Shown here: positions 6,733-19,434 of the stretch, piece by piece
Layout of the letters: each line of letters starts with the position of its first letter
Position numbering within the stretch: the stretch's first letter is position 1
Assembly (NCBI RefSeq): GCF_006337165.1
Contig: NZ_CP040896.1
Span: forward strand, 2,294,001 to 2,358,000
Source of the DNA: Hymenobacter jejuensis
Lineage (GTDB): Bacteria > Bacteroidota > Bacteroidia > Cytophagales > Hymenobacteraceae
DNA length: 64,000 bases
Reading direction: 5' to 3'
Program-made: the position numbers and the translations under genes
The notes under the pieces: model-generated
Seen by the model: the letters and a program-made list of their open reading frames with translations, nothing else
What the model was told of the DNA's origin: nothing
Database searches by the model: none

Positions 6733-8409
6733 TCAGGCGTCGCGCCGTCTTTCTTTTTCCAGAAATTTATCGGCGGTGCGTAGGCTTAAGGCCATAATGG
6801 TAAGAGCCGGATTGACACTCAAAGCACTGGGAAATAACGAGTTATCACAGATATACAAGTTCGGAACGTCGAAGGCGCGGCCGTTGGCGTCCACCACGGC
6901 ATCGTCGCCGCTGAGGCCCATGCGGGCCGTGCCAATGACGTGCGCATTGCGCGGAAAGGCCCACACGTCGCGGGCCCCAGCGGCCTCCCAAATGCGGCGC
7001 ATCACTTGCTCGGCGTGGCGCGTCATGCGGGTTTCGTTTTCCTGGTTAGTGAAGTGGATTCGGGGCTTGGCGATGCCGCGGGCGTCTTTTTCGTCGGCTA
7101 GTTCCAGATAGTTATCGGCGTGCGGCAGGCAATCGCCCAGGATGTTGATGCCAGCGATGTGGTTGTATTGCTGCATATAGTTGCGCAGCGCCGGACCCCA
7201 CAGCTTGCGCGCCCGCACCACTTGGCCCGCAAACGTAACGGGCATAACGCCAATGCTTTGCAATAAGTAGCCGCCCGCAAAGTCGGCGTCCTGGGGGCGG
7301 TGGGTATCTTCAGAAATCAGCGAGCCGGGAATGCCTTTATAGGGCCGAATATCCTCGTCGAAGGTGCCCCACACCTGTATGCCGGTATGGGCCATGAAGT
7401 TGCGGCCTACTTGCCCGCTGGTGAGTGCCAACTCGTTGAGCAGCAAGATTCTTGGTGTTTCGATGGCCCCCGCACACAGAAACACGTTGCGACACGCCTG
7501 CCGGTGTGGCTGGCCGTTTTGGAGGTACACTACGGCGGTAATGTGGCCTTTTGTATCGCGCTCAATTTCAGTTACATAGCTATTGGGGCGAATGTCGGCG
7601 CCGTGGGCTACGGCCAGCGGAATAAACGTGACGTCCATGCTGGCTTTGGCGCCGGTGCTACAACCGGCCTGGCAGAAGCCGCGGTTGGTGCAGGCCTCGC
7701 GCCAGCCCACGCCCTCTTGGTAGTAGCGTGCCGATAGCGCCGCGTTGGCGGCCGGCGAAGTCCGTAAGCCAAGCTGTTCGCAGCCACGCTGCATAAGTTG
7801 CGCAGCCCCGTTGAGCGGCAACGGCGCCAACGGATATCCCCGCTTGCGGGCTGGTCCCCACGGGTAGGGCGTCGGCCCCGAAATACCCAGAAAGTGCTCA
7901 AGCTCATCGTAATACGGTGCAAGCTCGTCGTAGCCGAAAGGCCAGTCGACGCCCACGCCGAAATCGCGGTTTAGGTGCAGATCGTCGGGCTGGGCGCGGG
8001 GGGTGTAAGCAGTGTAGTGTAGCGTAGAGCCGCCCACGCCGGTGCCGGAGTTGTTCTTGCCAAAAGCCACGGGGTCTTGGCCCGCCGACAGCCGCTCGTC
8101 GTTCCAAAACAGGAAATTCTGTGCGTGCTCGTCGGTGGCAAAATCGCGCTGGGGGTTGTGCCACGGCCCGGCTTCGAGCGCCACCACTTTCAAGCCCGCC
8201 ATAGCCAGTCGAGCCAGTAGGGGCGCGCCGCCCGCTCCGGTGCCAATCACCACACAATCAACCTCTTCTGTGGGAAGCTCCAGCTCAAGTGGTTCGGGCG
8301 CGGGCTCCAAAACGGTTTTTTCCTGCATCAGCTGTTTCAGCAACGGATCCTGAATTTCGGGCTGCACAGGGTTCAGCACGCCTTCTTCGGCTACTTCTTC
8401 GTCGGGCAT
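6733..8409 (-). CDS. GMC family FAD-dependent oxidoreductase
   Basis: I use the ATG at 8409 (MPDEEVAEEG), giving 558 residues; the longer frame adds 16 AT-encoded residues. The FAD-binding motif VVIGTGAGGAPLLARLA lies near residues 53-70, a second flavin signature TGVGGSTLHYTAYTPR follows, and the C-terminal block has HVIGTARMG and the SVNPALTIMAL segment of GMC enzymes. Family members oxidise alcohols or sugars. The next gene upstream encodes the small subunit typical of the membrane gluconate/sugar dehydrogenase complex, so this is probably its flavoprotein subunit. No cytochrome c subunit and no Tat signal are visible nearby, so the electron acceptor is unknown. Confidence 0.9.
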   Translation of the reverse strand: MPDEEVAEEGVLNPVQPEIQDPLLKQLMQEKTVLEPAPEPLELELPTEEVDCVVIGTGAGGAPLLARLAMAGLKVVALEAGPWHNPQRDFATDEHAQNFLFWNDERLSAGQDPVAFGKNNSGTGVGGSTLHYTAYTPRAQPDDLHLNRDFGVGVDWPFGYDELAPYYDELEHFLGISGPTPYPWGPARKRGYPLAPLPLNGAAQLMQRGCEQLGLRTSPAANAALSARYYQEGVGWREACTNRGFCQAGCSTGAKASMDVTFIPLAVAHGADIRPNSYVTEIERDTKGHITAVVYLQNGQPHRQACRNVFLCAGAIETPRILLLNELALTSGQVGRNFMAHTGIQVWGTFDEDIRPYKGIPGSLISEDTHRPQDADFAGGYLLQSIGVMPVTFAGQVVRARKLWGPALRNYMQQYNHIAGINILGDCLPHADNYLELADEKDARGIAKPRIHFTNQENETRMTRHAEQVMRRIWEAAGARDVWAFPRNAHVIGTARMGLSGDDAVVDANGRAFDVPNLYICDNSLFPSALSVNPALTIMALSLRTADKFLEKERRRDA

Positions 8410-8483
8410 AAAGAAAAGGTAAGAATATAATAAGTTATATAAGGATTTGATTGTCAAATACTTATATAATATTTAAGTTGGCT

Positions 8484-9095
8484 CTATCGGTTGATTTCGG
8501 CATTCTTTTCCGGCTCGCGGGGCTCCAGCTCGCCAAGCTCGATGCGCGACCAGCCGGGCACATCGGCCATGCCGACGTAGCCAATTTCTTCCTGAGCCAG
8601 CGGATGCGCGTAGTAGAGTTCGGTCATTTCGGCCAGCATTTCCTCGAAGAACCTTCCGGCTGGCAGCGTCTCCCAAATGGCGCCCGGCGCCCGCGCCTCC
8701 TGTATTGCCTGGATTACAGCATCTTTCTGCTGGTCAGAGAGTTGCGTGAAGTCCTGCTGATACATTGCTTGAGCGCTTTCCTGAATGCCACCCAGCCCGA
8801 GGCGGTACGTCTCGCGGTCGGGCGGGAGAGCGTCGTAGCGCCAACCGTCGCTGCGGCCTTCCAGCAGGCGTTTGTCAATGGCAATGGCCAACTCGATGGG
8901 TTCCTCGCGGTCGGGCTGCGGGAAGATGCGGGCGCACACGGTCCGTAGCAGCTCGTAGGTAGCGGCATCGAAATACGCTGGCTCGTGCACCACCGGCTCC
9001 AGGCGGGCAAGCAGGGCCGCACGGGTAGCCTCAGTCACGAGTTCCGTGGCCAGCAGGGCACGCACAGTGCCTTCGGGATAGGGCGAAGCAGACAT
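8484..9095 (-). CDS. gluconate 2-dehydrogenase subunit 3-family protein
   Basis: This 203-residue helical protein has the pattern of the Gluconate_2-dh3 family: YELLRTVCARIFPQPDR near residue 50, LAIAIDKRLLEG, then the GWRYDALPPDRETYRLGL region and a tail with AEMTELYYAHPLAQEEIGY. Known members are small subunits that accompany the GMC flavoprotein and usually carry a Tat signal that exports the complex. None is visible here: the N-terminus (MSASPYPEGTVRALLATELV) is neither twin-arginine nor hydrophobic. It lies 74 bases upstream of the GMC gene on the same strand, clearly one operon. Confidence 0.87.
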   Translation of the reverse strand: MSASPYPEGTVRALLATELVTEATRAALLARLEPVVHEPAYFDAATYELLRTVCARIFPQPDREEPIELAIAIDKRLLEGRSDGWRYDALPPDRETYRLGLGGIQESAQAMYQQDFTQLSDQQKDAVIQAIQEARAPGAIWETLPAGRFFEEMLAEMTELYYAHPLAQEEIGYVGMADVPGWSRIELGELEPREPEKNAEINR

Positions 9096-9212
9096 AAACA
9101 GGTAGATTCAGGCAGCAGCAGTGGGCCACTGTCGAGGTGTAAACTGCTTACGGACAAAATCTTCCCGCGGCGAACCGATAAATTTTTAGAGCCTGCCTGC
9201 TTTGGTCACGCT

Positions 9213-10751
9213 TTACTTGAGCCGCATGATCGCCGCCATGGTTTCGAGGCCGTCCCAGAGGTTGCCGAGGCGCAGGTTCTCGTTCTCGGCGTGTTGATTA
9301 TTGTCGTAATTGGCCACGGGCACCGTGATGGTAGTCGCGTTGAGCTGTTCTTTAAACGCGTACAACGGCAAGCTGCCGCCGGAAGTCGGCAGCGCCACAA
9401 CCGGCTGATTCGTAGTGGATTGTACGGCCGCCACAATGCTGCGCGCAATGGGCAGATCCATGGGGGTGCGCTGGGCGTTGTAGCCGGCTTTGGGCACCAA
9501 GCGCACAATGCGCGGGTAGCGCAGGCGTTCGGCGTCGGTGGGCTCGTTGGCAGTCACGAAGAAGCCCTGCCGCTGCATGTGGCGCACCACTTTCTGAATT
9601 TGCTTTTGGTAATCATTGCCCAGCACGAGGCGCAGATCCAGCACCGCCGTGGCGGTGGTCGGGATGACGTTAGCGGCCTGCGCGCCCACGTTGGCGCTCT
9701 GCAACCCGTTGATATTCAGCGAGGGCTGGTTGATTAGCTCGTTCAATGTCTGGCCGCCCCCGTCGGGCCGGACGAAGCCCAGCTCTTCCCGAATGGTCGT
9801 GTCGAGGTTGGGCACGTTGCGCACGGCCTGCTGCTCGGCGGCCGTTAGCGGCACCACGTCGTCGTAGAAACCCGCCACGGTGACGCGGCCGGTGCTGTCT
9901 TTCATGGAGGCCAAGAGCTGAGCAAGTGTCATGGCTGGGTTGGGCGCCCAGTTGCCGTAGTGGCCGCTATGCAACGGGCGTTTGGGGCCGTACACGGTCA
10001 GCTCCACGTTCACGTCGCCGCGGGCGCCAAACACCACCTGCTTGCGGCCCGACTGGTGCACCGGCCCGTCGCAAATCACCCACAGATCGGACTGAAGCAG
10101 GCTTTTGTTGTTGCCCAGAATTTCGCTTAGGTGCGGCGAACCGGCTTCTTCTTCGCCCTCAAAAAAGAACTTAAGGTTGACCGTGGGCTTGAGCTTACTG
10201 GCTTGCAAAGCCTGATATGCCGACAAAATCGACATCACGCCGGCTTTGTCGTCGGAGCTGCCGCGGGCGTAGAGGCGCCACTCGGGGTTGAGGGCGGTAC
10301 CGGGCTGAGGCGCGGGCAACAGCTGGCCGCCTTTGGCAAGCGAGGCGCTGGCCAGCGTCGGCTGAAAAGGGCTCAGACCCGCAGCCCACTGCTTCGGGTT
10401 AACGGGCTGGCCGTCGTAGTGGGCATAGAAAATCAGGGTGCGCTTGGCGCCGGGCGTACGCACTTCGCCGTACACGGCGGGCGCAACGCCCGCAGTAGGC
10501 GCGCGCAACAACTGCACGCCGCTAATGCCGCGCCGGCGCATCATGTCGGCGATGAAGTTGGCGGTTTGGCGCAGATTGGCTGTGTCCACCGCAACGTTCG
10601 GGATGACCAGCAGCTGCATGTACTCGGCAAGTAGCTGATTTTCATGCGATTGCCGGAACTGCCGTACTTTCTGCAAAGCCGAATCAGGCGCGGCAAAACC
10701 AGCCAAGAGCAATAGGCTGCCGAGCAGCCCCATACCGTATGCTTTTCTCAT
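9213..10751 (-). CDS. M20 family metallopeptidase, exported
   Basis: The ATG at 10751 gives 512 residues; the GTG at 10772 is less likely. A signal peptide (MRKAYGMGLLGSLLLLAGFA) precedes an M20 dizinc peptidase. Metal and catalytic residues are visible: YAHYDGQP (His111, Asp113), GSSDDKAG (bridging Asp167) and FEGEEEAGS (Glu200-202), then the RPLHSGHYGNW segment of the lid domain. Members such as carnosinase-like dipeptidases cleave short peptides. The protein probably acts in the periplasm. It stands alone between the GMC operon and an SDR gene. Confidence 0.9.
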   Translation of the reverse strand: MRKAYGMGLLGSLLLLAGFAAPDSALQKVRQFRQSHENQLLAEYMQLLVIPNVAVDTANLRQTANFIADMMRRRGISGVQLLRAPTAGVAPAVYGEVRTPGAKRTLIFYAHYDGQPVNPKQWAAGLSPFQPTLASASLAKGGQLLPAPQPGTALNPEWRLYARGSSDDKAGVMSILSAYQALQASKLKPTVNLKFFFEGEEEAGSPHLSEILGNNKSLLQSDLWVICDGPVHQSGRKQVVFGARGDVNVELTVYGPKRPLHSGHYGNWAPNPAMTLAQLLASMKDSTGRVTVAGFYDDVVPLTAAEQQAVRNVPNLDTTIREELGFVRPDGGGQTLNELINQPSLNINGLQSANVGAQAANVIPTTATAVLDLRLVLGNDYQKQIQKVVRHMQRQGFFVTANEPTDAERLRYPRIVRLVPKAGYNAQRTPMDLPIARSIVAAVQSTTNQPVVALPTSGGSLPLYAFKEQLNATTITVPVANYDNNQHAENENLRLGNLWDGLETMAAIMRLK

Positions 10752-10803
10752 GCGGTGAAGTAAAGGCTTCACCCTCAGAAAGCAAGCCGCCGATGCACTT
10801 CCG

Positions 10804-11718
10804 TTACTGGTCGCTGCTGAGTTTGCCGCCCGTTACGTGCACCAGGCTTCCCGTCATAAACGAGCCGTCCTGCGAAGCCAGCAGCACGTAAGCTGGGGCC
10901 AATTCTTCGGGTTGGCCGGGCCGCTTGAGCGCCACCTCGTACCCAAACTTGGCGATTTCTTCGGCCGGCATTGTACCCGGAATGTTGGGCGTCCAGACGG
11001 GGCCGGGTACTACGCAATTCACGCGTATGTTCTTCTCTCCCAAGTAGGTAGCCAGCGATTTGGTCAGGGCATGAATCGCCGATTTGGTGCAGGTATAATC
11101 AATCAGTATTGGGTTGCCGGTGAGCCCCACAATGCTGCCCGTATTGATGATGCAGTCGCCGGCCTGCAGGTGCGGAATGGCTGCCTGTGCCATCCAGATA
11201 TAGCCCAGAATGTTGGTGTCGAAGGTGCGGCGAATCTGCTCTTCCGGGATTTCCTCAAATTTTTCCTGCGCCATCTGAAAAGCGGCGTTGTTGACCAGTA
11301 TGTTCAGGCCGCCGTAGTGGGCCAAGGTCTGGCGCACGGCTTGCTTGCATTGCTCGGGGTCGCGCACGTCGAGCTTGAGCAACAGGCACTTGCGTTTGCG
11401 TTTTTCTACCTGGCGCTTGGTTTCGTTGGCATCTACGTCGTTTTCGTTGTAGAGCACAGCCACGTCGGCGCCTTCCAAGGCAAAGGCTATGGCCACGGCC
11501 CGCCCAATGCCCGAGTCGGCCCCGGTGATGAGCGCAATTTTCCCCTGTAACTTATTGGCTGCCTTGTAATTAACAAAGTCCGTGTCGGGCTGCTGCTTCA
11601 TGTCGGCTTGTTTGGCCGGATAGGGCTGCTTTTCGGCCTTCATGTCCTTGGCCATCAGGCGTTTCTCGGGTTTGGCAGGCGCCGCTTTCGGGGCAGTCGG
11701 AGTCTTTTTGGCAGCCAT
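10804..11718 (-). CDS. SDR family oxidoreductase (YghA-like) with basic tail
   Basis: Residues about 58-304 form a classical short-chain dehydrogenase: cofactor motif TGADSGIG (65-72), NNAA (143-146), Ser195 and the YxxxK pair Tyr208/Lys212. The arrangement matches the YghA/glucose-dehydrogenase-like group that uses NAD(P) on aldehydes or alcohols. The first 45 residues (MAAKKTPTAPKAAPAKPEKR...) are lysine, alanine and proline rich and lack the look of a signal peptide; such tails occur in this group. Substrate unknown. The gene is monocistronic by spacing. Confidence 0.88.
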   Translation of the reverse strand: MAAKKTPTAPKAAPAKPEKRLMAKDMKAEKQPYPAKQADMKQQPDTDFVNYKAANKLQGKIALITGADSGIGRAVAIAFALEGADVAVLYNENDVDANETKRQVEKRKRKCLLLKLDVRDPEQCKQAVRQTLAHYGGLNILVNNAAFQMAQEKFEEIPEEQIRRTFDTNILGYIWMAQAAIPHLQAGDCIINTGSIVGLTGNPILIDYTCTKSAIHALTKSLATYLGEKNIRVNCVVPGPVWTPNIPGTMPAEEIAKFGYEVALKRPGQPEELAPAYVLLASQDGSFMTGSLVHVTGGKLSSDQ

Positions 11719-11832
11719 TGCTAAGGGAGGGATTGGTGAAGTACTTGCGCTTACGCAAAATCAAGTTCGGCAGTCGATGTACGCACCGGATTAGACGCTC
11801 CGTAGACAATAGCAGCAACGAGTACCAACAAA

Positions 11833-11868
11833 AAAACTCCTGCCCGGCATACGCCGAGCAGGAGTTTT
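11833..11868 (-). terminator. terminator of the Old Yellow Enzyme gene
   Basis: Eleven-base arms AAAACTCCTGC/GCAGGAGTTTT, plus an inner CGGC/GCCG pair, with a T run on the minus strand. It sits 28 bases past the minus-strand stop at 11896. Confidence 0.8.
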
Positions 11869-11895
11869 GATAAAATATAACTAACTGACTATGAA

Positions 11896-13029
11896 CTAGT
11901 TATTGTAGTGGCCGTTGGCTTCCTCCGTTTGGGGCTGCTCTTCCAGCGAAGGATAATCAATGAAACCCTTGTCGCCGGGCACGTAGAACGTGCTGAAATC
12001 AGGCGAGTTGAGGGCGGCCCCAACGCGGAAGCGCTCGGGCAGATCGGGGTTGGCGATGAAGGGTACACCGAAGGCAATCACATCAGCCTCGTTGTTGGCA
12101 ATGGCCTGATCTGCAGTTTCTTGCGTGTAGCCCCCGTTCAGGATGAAAGTACCGTTGAAGATCTGACGCAGGTGCGCGGCTACGACCGGTACGCCTGCCG
12201 CGGCCGCCATCGGATGGCCTGGGCGCGCCTCGATTACGTGCAGGTAAGCGAGGTTAAACTTATTGAGTTGCTCGGTTATGTAGCTAAACGTTTTCACGCG
12301 GTCAGAGTCCTGGATGCTGGCGCTGCCTTGGGGTGAGAAACGAATGCCCACGCGGTCGGCGCCCAACTCATCTGCCACTGCTTCAACCACTTCCAATACA
12401 AAGCGCGCCCGGTTTTCGAGGCTGCCGCCGTACTCGTCGGTGCGCTGGTTGGAGCCATCTTGCAGAAACTGGTCGAGCAAATAACCGTTGGCCCCGTGGA
12501 TTTCGGCGCCGTCGAAACCGGCAAGCTTGGCGTTGCGGGCCGCCAAGCGGAATTGCTCTACCACGCCCGGAATCTCGCTGAGTTCGAGCGCACGCGGCGT
12601 CGGAACTTCTTCAAATCCTTGGCCCGTAAAGGCTTTCACGCCTTCCGGCTTGATGGCCGACGGAGCTACGGGCAACTCGCCATTGTGGAAAAACGGGTGC
12701 GAAACGCGACCCACGTGCCACAGCTGAATAAAAATACGACCGCCCGCGGCGTGCACAGCGTCCGTAACTTTCTTCCAGCCAGCTACTTGCTCATCTGAGT
12801 AAATGCCGGGCGTGTTTATGTAGCCCACACCCTGTAGCGAAACCTGCGAACCTTCCGTGATGATCAGGCCGGCCGAAGCGCGCTGCACGTAATATTCGAT
12901 GATGGAATCAGTCGGGACGTTGCCTGGGTTGGTGGCCCGGCTGCGCGTCATGGGCGCCATTGCCAGGCGATTAGGGAGCGTAAGGGCGCCCACTTGAATG
13001 GGCGTAAATAGATTTGGAACTTGGCTCAT
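11896..13029 (-). CDS. Old Yellow Enzyme family alkene reductase
   Basis: The 377-residue protein starts with the FMN-barrel signature LFTPIQVGALTLPNRLAMAP and MTRSRA, has the active-site HGANGYLLDQFL (His178, Asn181, Tyr183) and the following DEYGGSLENRARFVLEVVEA. Length and motifs match NemA/XenB-type enzymes that use NAD(P)H to reduce activated alkenes, and sometimes nitro compounds or nitrate esters. It is cytoplasmic. A second oxidoreductase (SDR) lies 110 bases upstream on the same strand, a common pairing in detoxification of reactive carbonyls, though separate promoters are likely. Confidence 0.93.
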   Translation of the reverse strand: MSQVPNLFTPIQVGALTLPNRLAMAPMTRSRATNPGNVPTDSIIEYYVQRASAGLIITEGSQVSLQGVGYINTPGIYSDEQVAGWKKVTDAVHAAGGRIFIQLWHVGRVSHPFFHNGELPVAPSAIKPEGVKAFTGQGFEEVPTPRALELSEIPGVVEQFRLAARNAKLAGFDGAEIHGANGYLLDQFLQDGSNQRTDEYGGSLENRARFVLEVVEAVADELGADRVGIRFSPQGSASIQDSDRVKTFSYITEQLNKFNLAYLHVIEARPGHPMAAAAGVPVVAAHLRQIFNGTFILNGGYTQETADQAIANNEADVIAFGVPFIANPDLPERFRVGAALNSPDFSTFYVPGDKGFIDYPSLEEQPQTEEANGHYNN

Positions 13030-13138
13030 GATCGTAGAATGAAGGGGAGCAGGTGCTCAAAAATTGGTTTTGTTCGATTTGATTTTATGCAACTGATAAG
13101 GTGTGCAAAAGGTTTTGGCGAGCCTTCCCCGTAGTTTG

Positions 13139-13849
13139 TTACCACGGCAACGGCTGGCCTTTGTGAAAAAAGCCGCCCGTAGGACCATCGCTGGGCAGCG
13201 TCGCCAGCTCAACGGCCGTGCGTGCACCTTCTTCGATGCTGAGTGGCGCGCCTTCGCCGCCAAGCTCCGTTTTTACCCAGCCGGGATGCGCCGAATTTAC
13301 TTTGACGGTGGTGTCTTTTAACTCTCTGGCTGTAAGCACCGTGAGCATGTTCAGCGCCGCTTTCGACGACATGTAGGCCGGCATCAAAAAAGGGCTGTTG
13401 CTCATGGCCGTAAGCGAACCCAGGCGACTGCTGTGGTTGACGATGCGGCCCGCCGGACTTTGCTTAAGCAGCGGCAGCAGTGCCTCCGTCACGGCAAAAA
13501 CCGCGAACACATTGATCTCGAACGTGCTCCGAAACAGCGCCACCGTAGCGTTGCCAGTAGGGTCTTCCTGCACCCCGGCGTTGTTGACAAGAATATCAAG
13601 CCGGCCAAAACGTTGCTGAAAGAAAGCGGGCAGCGCGGCCACCTCCTCGGCGTTGGTTACGTCGAGCTGCACGGCGTGCGCATCGAGGCCTTCCTGACAC
13701 AATTGGTTGGCGGCTGCGTTGCCGCGAGCCTCGTCGCGAGCGCCAATCACTACCGTAATGCCTTGCTGGCCTAGTTGACGGGCTATTTCCAAGCCAATGC
13801 CTTTGTTGCCGCCCGTAACCAGGGCTACTCTCTTTGCCGGTTCGCTCAT
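13139..13849 (-). CDS. SDR family NAD(P)-dependent oxidoreductase
   Basis: A 236-residue classical SDR: TGGNKGIG (residues 12-19), NNAG (89-92), serine in NHSSRLG, and the catalytic YMSSK (Tyr159, Lys163). The tail GPTGGFFHKGQPLPW and the overall layout resemble carbonyl-reductase-like enzymes that reduce short-chain carbonyls with NADPH. No signal peptide. The upstream region is strongly AT-rich and has TTGATTATCAA (13960-13970), a motif repeated elsewhere in the window. Confidence 0.9.
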   Translation of the reverse strand: MSEPAKRVALVTGGNKGIGLEIARQLGQQGITVVIGARDEARGNAAANQLCQEGLDAHAVQLDVTNAEEVAALPAFFQQRFGRLDILVNNAGVQEDPTGNATVALFRSTFEINVFAVFAVTEALLPLLKQSPAGRIVNHSSRLGSLTAMSNSPFLMPAYMSSKAALNMLTVLTARELKDTTVKVNSAHPGWVKTELGGEGAPLSIEEGARTAVELATLPSDGPTGGFFHKGQPLPW

Positions 13850-14027
13850 GTGTTGCCGCGCTAATCAGTTGCGGCGTATAGAAGCGCTGGCGTGGGCAAA
13901 AGGTTACAGCAACTACTTGCTACTCCGGATAATGATTAAAATTAATATTTAGTAATTAATTGATTATCAATACATTGCATTAAAGCCTGTCGGCAAGCTT
14001 CCGGCAGTGCCGCATCATTGTAACTGC

Positions 14028-15158
14028 CTACTGCACAACCACTTCTACCCGACGGTTGCGCGGCCGTTGTTTGGGGTCTTGGTTGTCGGCGACGGGGCGC
14101 ATGCCGCCGTAGCCGCGGGCCGTAAGCCGCACCGAATCAATGCCTTGCTGCACCAGATACTGCCGCACCACACGGGCGCGCTGCTCCGAAAGCCGGAGAT
14201 TTAGCGCGGCTTCGCCTACATTGTCGGTGTGGCCGGCTATTTCCATGCGCAGTGCGGGCTGCTCGCGTAGAGTGCGAGCCAAGGCATTGAGCACAGGGCG
14301 CGAAGTCGGCAGCAGGGTGGCAGTGCTTTGGGTAAAATACAGGTTGGGCAGCGTCACGACGTCGCCTTTGCCCAATGCCGACATATCGGGCAAGGATGCC
14401 GCTTCGTCGGTGACAGGCTCGGGCGCAGACGCTACCTTGGGCTGTGCTGCAATTGCCCGCGGCCGACGGCCTGTTGGTAACGCCGCTTTTAAAGGCGTAA
14501 GTATTGATTTTCTGGGAGGTGTTGTCGGGGCGGCGGCTACTACAGGTGTATTGTTTGCTGTCGTTGAGCGGGCTGCAACGGCGGGCTGAGGCCGAGCTGA
14601 TTTAGGCAGAATAGGTACGGCAGAGGTTGGCATAGCCGAATACAGATTGGTAGTCGGGATGGGCTGGGGCGCTTCGGTGGAGTTGGGTAGCTGCCAAGCC
14701 AGCAGCGCCCGCGTGTCCTTTTCAACCTGATAATAGTCTACCTGCAGCGAGTAGTACCGGCCTGCCGTTAGCCGTTGGTGGGCCGTATAAACGGCGGCAG
14801 CCTGGTTTTGCCAAGAGTTTAAGATTTTCCGGCCGCCTACCCGTACGCGCATGCCGTCATCGGTCGTGATTTGAAAAGTGTAAACCCCTGTTACTGGGGC
14901 ATATAGGTACCCCGTCCAGTGCACCGAAAACTGCTCGCCGGGTACGTTCGGCCCGGGCGATATCCACCGGCCTTCCCCTCGGGGGCCGATGGTCCAGTTA
15001 AAATCGATCGTTTTGTCGATGCGGGTTAAGGCCAGCTTCTCGAAATTCTTGCCGTCGAAATAGTCGCCTTTCAAACCGTCGCCGGCGGCAACCTGCGCCA
15101 TGCTCACCTGCGCTACACCGAGCAGCATCAACGACAGCAACCGCACCAATGCTTTCAT
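14028..15158 (-). CDS. PA14 and OmpA domain outer-membrane protein
   Basis: Starting at the ATG 15158 the protein has 376 residues: a signal peptide ending SMA, a PA14 domain (about 28-165, with SVHWTGYLYAPVTGVYTFQI and TTDDGMRVRV), a 90-residue Pro/Ala/Thr linker, and a C-terminal OmpA/MotB domain (about 260-376, with LYFTQSTATLLPTSRPVL and IAGHTDNVGEAALNLRLSEQ). The OmpA domain should bind peptidoglycan and the PA14 domain probably carbohydrate. Such fusions are known in Bacteroidota, where they anchor the envelope or hold extracellular polysaccharide. It is divergent from the methionine genes. Confidence 0.88.
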   Translation of the reverse strand: MKALVRLLSLMLLGVAQVSMAQVAAGDGLKGDYFDGKNFEKLALTRIDKTIDFNWTIGPRGEGRWISPGPNVPGEQFSVHWTGYLYAPVTGVYTFQITTDDGMRVRVGGRKILNSWQNQAAAVYTAHQRLTAGRYYSLQVDYYQVEKDTRALLAWQLPNSTEAPQPIPTTNLYSAMPTSAVPILPKSARPQPAVAARSTTANNTPVVAAAPTTPPRKSILTPLKAALPTGRRPRAIAAQPKVASAPEPVTDEAASLPDMSALGKGDVVTLPNLYFTQSTATLLPTSRPVLNALARTLREQPALRMEIAGHTDNVGEAALNLRLSEQRARVVRQYLVQQGIDSVRLTARGYGGMRPVADNQDPKQRPRNRRVEVVVQ

Positions 15159-15327
15159 GCGCAACCTCTGCTAAGTAAATGATCCACACCGTTGTTGGGC
15201 TAACGCGGCAGCTTTTCTTGTTAGTATATAGAAAATAAAATATTTGCGAATGCGCATCCGGAGAACAGATAATCGGGCGGTAAACCAAGCCCGCGGCAAG
15301 TCCGTTTATTTTTCGGTGTTTAGGATG

Positions 15328-15335
15328 TACCTTTG
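15328..15335 (+). promoter_or_regulatory. -7 promoter box of metH
   Basis: TACCTTTG fits the Bacteroidota -7 consensus TAnnTTTG and ends eight bases before the first base of the riboswitch stem, so transcription would begin at the aptamer's 5' edge. A clear TTG at -33 is not seen. Confidence 0.6.
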
Positions 15336-15343
15336 TTGTGATA

Positions 15344-15453
15344 CTTATCCAGAAAGACCGAGGGATTGGGCCCTACGACGTCTTGGCAACCTGACCGCGA
15401 AGCAAGGTGCCAACTCCCATTTCGCCCTCTTGGAGGAAACGAAAGAAGATAAG
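15344..15453 (+). ncRNA. SAM-I (S-box) riboswitch controlling metH
   Basis: P1 closes between CTTATC (15344-15349) and GATAAG (15448-15453). Inside are the S-box hallmarks in order: AGAAAGACCGAGGGA, TGGGCCCTACGA, the TTGGCAACCTG segment, GCAAGGTGCCAACTCC and GAAACGAAAG. The S-box binds S-adenosylmethionine and turns off methionine-synthesis genes when SAM is plentiful. The gene behind it is metH, which fits. The 71 bases between the aptamer and the start at 15525 should hold the expression platform; I see no textbook terminator there, so translational control is possible. Confidence 0.9.
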
Positions 15454-15524
15454 TACGGAACCTGCACCCGCAGTTTTCTCTTTCTGGATAGGTTTTTTGT
15501 ACCTGCCGTTTTGAAAGAGAATCT

Positions 15525-19238
<3,714 letters not shown>

Positions 19239-19244
19239 CGGCAC

Positions 19245-19390
19245 GATTCCCCTACTTTTTCAAGGAGGGGTGCCCGAAGGGCGGGGTGGTAAAGTCGTTG
19301 CTTGGTTGAACGCAAAACTCCTGTAAACAACGCCCTTTACCACCCCCAACTCGCGCCGCTTGATGCGCGGAATTTAAAAAGGAAGCTTAG
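19245..19390. repeat. eroded palindromic repeat between metH and metF
   Basis: The left part (TTCCCCTACTTTTTCAAGG, then GGGGTGGTAAAG) pairs imperfectly with the right part (CCCTTTACCACCCCC and an AAAAAGGAAGCTTAGC end). The same words occur at 22477-22597 and 6669-6730, so it is a decayed member of that family. It separates metH from metF and may attenuate read-through. Confidence 0.65.
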
Positions 19391-19434
19391 CTTATCATTA
19401 CAACGACTCTCCAATTGAAAATTGGAGCTGCCCT

